From contig DASXLW010000240.1 in NCBI GenBank assembly GCA_036496025.1, positions 1 to 31,201 on the forward strand: a DNA stretch of 31,201 bases, read 5' to 3'. The notes under the pieces are model-generated. The model made no database searches. It was not told the DNA's origin and saw only the letters and a program-made list of their open reading frames with translations. A program made the position numbers and the translations under genes. Below, piece by piece: positions 28,788 to 31,201 of the stretch; within the stretch, counting starts at the first letter, position 1, and each line of letters opens with the position of its first letter. The DNA comes from PALSA-505 sp036496025. Lineage in GTDB: Bacteria; Actinomycetota; Actinomycetes; Streptosporangiales; Streptosporangiaceae.

Positions 28788-29402
28788 TCACGCCGCGGCC
28801 GCGGCGGACAAGATCAGCAGGTCGAGGATGCGCACCTCGGTGAGCTCGTAATTGCGCGTCGCGAGGTGCTGCCGGGCCGCCCGCAGCGCTGCCCGGTTGC
28901 GGTCGAGGTCGCGCTTGTAGCCGCGTACGAGTCCGATCGCCCGCTCCGCGAACCGTGCCTCGGCTCCGGGGTCATCGCCGGTTAAGTACTTCTGCACGAT
29001 GCTGTCGAGCAGCGGGATCAGCGCCGGGCGCTTCGGATGCAGCGCCTTCGTCGTCTTGGCGAAGCCGACCCCCCGGATATCTGCGAACGCGTCGAAGAGC
29101 TGCCTCAGCGCCAGCCACGGCACCGAGTCCGCCGCTCCGGCCAGCGAAGCCTGGGGAGCGATCGCCCGCAGGGCCCGCTCGATCGCCCGGCGCCGCTCGA
29201 GGACCGCCGCGATCTCGGCCGCCGAGATGCGGGCGCCGTCCCGGTTCGCCCGCCTGAGGTCCGGCTCGCCGAACGACGCGGACCGCGCGGGCTCGCTGAC
29301 GTCCAGACGCCAGCGGGCTTCCACGAACCCGAGCACAACCCGCAGGGGATCGTCGATGACGAGGCCGCTGCGCAGGACGACCGGCTGGGACGAACTCGTC
29401 AC
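28788..29402 (-). CDS. DUF6308-like protein
   Basis: The 204-residue protein is alpha-helical and basic. Characteristic stretches are WLALRQLFDAFADIRGVGFAKTTKALHPKRPALIPLLDSIVQKYL, which resembles a helix-hairpin-helix/DNA-glycosylase-like fold, and ATRNYELTEVRILDLLILS at the end. I place it with the DUF6308 family of actinobacteria, which has no assigned function. It is the first gene of a minus-strand pair with the P-loop/LLM fusion, whose longest frame overlaps its stop codon. The start lacks a clear ribosome site. Confidence 0.75.
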   Translation of the reverse strand: MTSSSQPVVLRSGLVIDDPLRVVLGFVEARWRLDVSEPARSASFGEPDLRRANRDGARISAAEIAAVLERRRAIERALRAIAPQASLAGAADSVPWLALRQLFDAFADIRGVGFAKTTKALHPKRPALIPLLDSIVQKYLTGDDPGAEARFAERAIGLVRGYKRDLDRNRAALRAARQHLATRNYELTEVRILDLLILSAAAAA

Positions 29403-29420
29403 CCGGTCATCGTAGGTGGT

Positions 29421-29993
29421 TCAGGACCCGCTAGCCGCGCCGGCGACCGCGGCGCCGATCGACCGAGCCTCGGGACTGACGACCGCGCCCGCGACCAGGA
29501 CGGTCGGCGTCGCCTCCACTCCGAGCGCGGTGGCGCGCTCGGTCACCCGCGAAGGCCAGTCCAGGTAACGCCCCTCGGCCAGGCAGGCGGCGAACGCCGC
29601 GTCGGCCAGGCCCACGGCCCGGCCGAGGTCGGCAAGCTCGGCGTCGCTCAGGCCCGGCCCGCCCTCGGGGGGCTGGCTGACGAACAACTCGTGTGCGTAC
29701 TCAGCGAATCGTCCCCGGTCAGCGGCGCAGCCCGACGCCGCAGCCGCACGCGTCGAGTAGTTCGTCGTCGACGCCTCGTCGAGGAAGTTCATCGGATGGT
29801 AGACGAGGCTGATCTGTCCGGCGGTCACCAGGGCGGCCAGCGCCGGCCCGGATGAGAGCTCAAACCGGCGGCAGAACGGGCACAGGAAGTCGATGAAGGT
29901 GTCGACGCGGACCGGGCCGTGCCCGATCACTATGCCGTCACCTTCGGGCGTCGCGCCTGCCGGAAGACGGCTCGGTACTGCCGGATCGGTCAC
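29421..29993 (-). CDS. DsbA-family thioredoxin-fold protein
   Basis: The 190-residue protein has the DsbA fold: the redox pair CPFC at residues 38-41 follows VDTFIDFL, and the cis-proline is in EATPTVLVAG. The helical insertion contains an extra Cys pair (SGCAAD, AACLAE). There is no signal peptide or anchor, so it would act in the cytoplasm, perhaps as a FrnE/2-hydroxychromene isomerase-like oxidoreductase or a mycothiol-linked reductase. GTG 29993 is supported by AGGAGG five bases upstream. It lies 18 bp upstream of the DUF6308-like gene in the same direction, so the two may be one transcript. Confidence 0.9.
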   Translation of the reverse strand: MTDPAVPSRLPAGATPEGDGIVIGHGPVRVDTFIDFLCPFCRRFELSSGPALAALVTAGQISLVYHPMNFLDEASTTNYSTRAAAASGCAADRGRFAEYAHELFVSQPPEGGPGLSDAELADLGRAVGLADAAFAACLAEGRYLDWPSRVTERATALGVEATPTVLVAGAVVSPEARSIGAAVAGAASGS

Positions 29994-30106
29994 GGGTGCC
30001 TCCTAGGGCGGTGCCGCGCTTGCATCGACCCCAGGGTAACGGCCGTTCAGCCGGGGTTCCCGTGGTCGTGCTCGTGGCCATGTCCGTGCGCATCATCTGT
30101 ACCGGG

Positions 30107-30125
30107 CCCGCCCTCACGGGGCGGG
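30107..30125 (-). terminator. Hairpin after the small Cys/His protein gene
   Basis: CCCGCCC and GGGCGGG pair around five bases, 12 bp past the stop. Confidence 0.55.
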
Positions 30126-30136
30126 TCGGCCTGCAT

Positions 30137-30325
30137 TCAACAGCCGGGATGGCCGTGGTGGCCGCAACAACCCTGGCGAGTGCGCAGCTTGACCAGGGTG
30201 TTGGACACGGCCTCCCGCAGCTTCACACCGAACGGGGCGTCATAGTCGGCCCAGTTGGAAAACATCGTCCCGGGGCTGGGTCGCGGCCGTGGTTCCTGAT
30301 CGGGCTGTGGCATAACGCCAACCAT
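30137..30325 (-). CDS. 62-residue Cys/His-rich small protein
   Basis: The protein begins MVGVMPQPDQEPRPRPSPG, then has the conserved core MFSNWADYDAPFGVKLREAV and NTLVKLRTRQG, and ends in CCGHHGHPGC. Short actinobacterial proteins with this core and a terminal CCG-G-PGC motif recur but have no function that I know. The three cysteines and two histidines in the last ten residues look like a metal or cofactor site. ATG 30325 is used; ATG 30313 is also possible. A hairpin follows the stop. It diverges from the luciferase-like gene across about 180 bp. Confidence 0.78.
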   Translation of the reverse strand: MVGVMPQPDQEPRPRPSPGTMFSNWADYDAPFGVKLREAVSNTLVKLRTRQGCCGHHGHPGC

Positions 30326-30424
30326 AAGCCGCCGTGGACCTCGCCGCATTGACCGCGCCGTGATCGGCGTCCAGGGCGCCGGGACTCGCGCCGCGGGAAT
30401 AGGCCCGCAGCCTCCGCCGTTCTG

Positions 30425-30447
30425 TGCATATATATGCAAACGCATAT
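30425..30447. promoter_or_regulatory. TGCATATATATGCA palindrome upstream of the LLM gene
   Basis: A perfect 14-bp palindrome (30425-30438) is followed by another GCATAT at 30442-30447, 16 bp from the first. It is strikingly AT-rich for this DNA. It lies between the divergent small-protein and oxidoreductase genes and is probably an operator or promoter core. Confidence 0.55.
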
Positions 30448-30508
30448 TCCCAGGGTCCGTTTCCCCGGGCGCCTGCCGGTGCGGCGGGGAAACATTGGAG
30501 GACATCGC

Positions 30509-31201
30509 ATGCAGTTCGGGATCTTCTCGGTCAGTGACATCACCCGCGATCCGGTGTCCGGAGAGACGCCGAACGAGGCGGAGCGGATCGACGCGATCGT
30601 GCAGGTCGCGCAGAAGGCCGAGGAGGCCGGGCTGGACGTGTTCGCGATCGGCGAGCACCACAACCCCCCGTTCTTCTCCTCGGCGCCGACGACGCTGCTG
30701 GCGTTCATCGCGGCGACCACGAAGCGGCTGATCGTGTCCACGGCGACCACGCTGATCACGACGAACGACCCGGTGCGCATCGCGGAGGAGTACGCGATGC
30801 TGCAGCACCTGTCGAAGGGGCGGATGGACCTGATGCTGGGGCGCGGCAACACGGCCCCGGTGTACCCGTGGTTCGGCCAGGACATCCGGCAGGGCCTGCC
30901 GCTGGCGCTGGAGAACTACAACCTGCTGCACCGGCTGTGGCGCGAGGACGTCGTGGACTGGGAGGGGAAGTACCGCACGCCGCTGCAGGGCTTCACCTCG
31001 ATCCCGCGGCCGCTGGATGACGTGCCGCCGTTCGTGTGGCACGGCTCGATCCGCACCCCCGAGATCGCCGAGCAGGCCGCCTACTACGGCGACGGCTTCT
31101 TCGCTAACAACATCTTCTGGCCCAAGGAGCACTACGCGCGCCTGATCCGGTTCTACCGGCAGCGCTACGCCCACTACGGCCACGGCAGCGAGAAGCAGGC
31201 G
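30509..31201 (+). CDS. Luciferase-like (LLM) flavin-dependent oxidoreductase, 3' end outside the window
   Basis: The visible 231 residues begin MQFGIFSVSDIT and show the bacterial luciferase barrel: AQKAEEAGLDVFAIGEHHNPPFFSSAP, TTLITTNDPVRIAEEYAMLQHLSKGRMDLMLGRGNTAPVYPWFG, and the FMN-side segment WHGSIRTPEIAEQAAYYGDGFF. The EHH motif and MLGRGN are typical of FMN-dependent members of the CE1758-like group rather than the F420 branch. The substrate is unknown. GGAGG lies seven bases upstream of the ATG. The reading frame is open at the window edge, so this entry is partial. A long opposing frame is a shadow. Confidence 0.92.
   Translation, partial: MQFGIFSVSDITRDPVSGETPNEAERIDAIVQVAQKAEEAGLDVFAIGEHHNPPFFSSAPTTLLAFIAATTKRLIVSTATTLITTNDPVRIAEEYAMLQHLSKGRMDLMLGRGNTAPVYPWFGQDIRQGLPLALENYNLLHRLWREDVVDWEGKYRTPLQGFTSIPRPLDDVPPFVWHGSIRTPEIAEQAAYYGDGFFANNIFWPKEHYARLIRFYRQRYAHYGHGSEKQA

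Noticed and set aside
30137..31183. 348-codon minus-strand frame opposite the LLM gene
   Set aside because: Only its last 62 codons look like a real protein; the rest mirrors the oxidoreductase gene.

Overview
The window is about 31 kb of chromosomal DNA from a high-GC actinomycete. The evidence is the base composition, strong G/C bias at third codon positions, a mycothiol-biosynthesis gene (mshC), an XRE/DUF397 pair, DUF2795 and DUF5753 proteins, two luciferase-like oxidoreductases, and many starts that look leaderless: a TANNNT hexamer 6-8 nt before the start codon. Genus cannot be fixed from sequence alone. I see no integrase, transposase, phage structural gene, rRNA or CRISPR array. It reads as ordinary chromosome rich in small regulator/target modules.

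Layout. 1-4.4 kb: mshC, an amidase-signature enzyme, a YbaK-type deacylase and a secreted four-cysteine protein. 4.6-8.5 kb: a CPBP membrane protease, a DUF397 gene overlapping its XRE/DUF5753 regulator with TGCA palindromes upstream, and a large polytopic membrane protein. 9-11.8 kb: a small membrane-associated protein, a DoxX protein with a basic tail, and a PadR regulator overlapping an ABC ATPase that has no permease beside it. 11.9-15.0 kb: a SpoU-type RNA methyltransferase, a GNAT acetyltransferase, a five-copy hairpin array, and an APH-fold phosphotransferase. 15.2-19.5 kb: a peptidoglycan-amidase-like protein, divergent MocR/PdxR-type regulator and PNPOx-like flavoprotein, orn, tRNA-His, and a small XRE protein. 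19.9-24.3 kb: a transmembrane Ser/Thr kinase, an unknown protein, and divergent SDR and TetR genes with a duplicated operator. 24.8-26.3 kb: a DUF2795 protein, an adenylate kinase paralogue and a 50-residue membrane protein. 26.6-31.2 kb: a membrane protein, a P-loop/LLM fusion overlapping a DUF6308-like gene, a DsbA-like protein, a 62-residue cysteine/histidine protein, and a luciferase-like oxidoreductase cut by the window end.

How the genes relate. Four local circuits are visible in the DNA: XRE-DUF397 (6.7 kb), PadR-ABC (10.5 kb), MocR-PNPOx (17.45 kb) and TetR-SDR (23.7 kb). Each has palindromic or repeated sites where an operator is expected. The least explained structure is the array at 13.56-13.81 kb: five hairpins share a nine-base loop and tip stem, while their outer stem bases change in compensating pairs. 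It is the best candidate here for an undescribed element.
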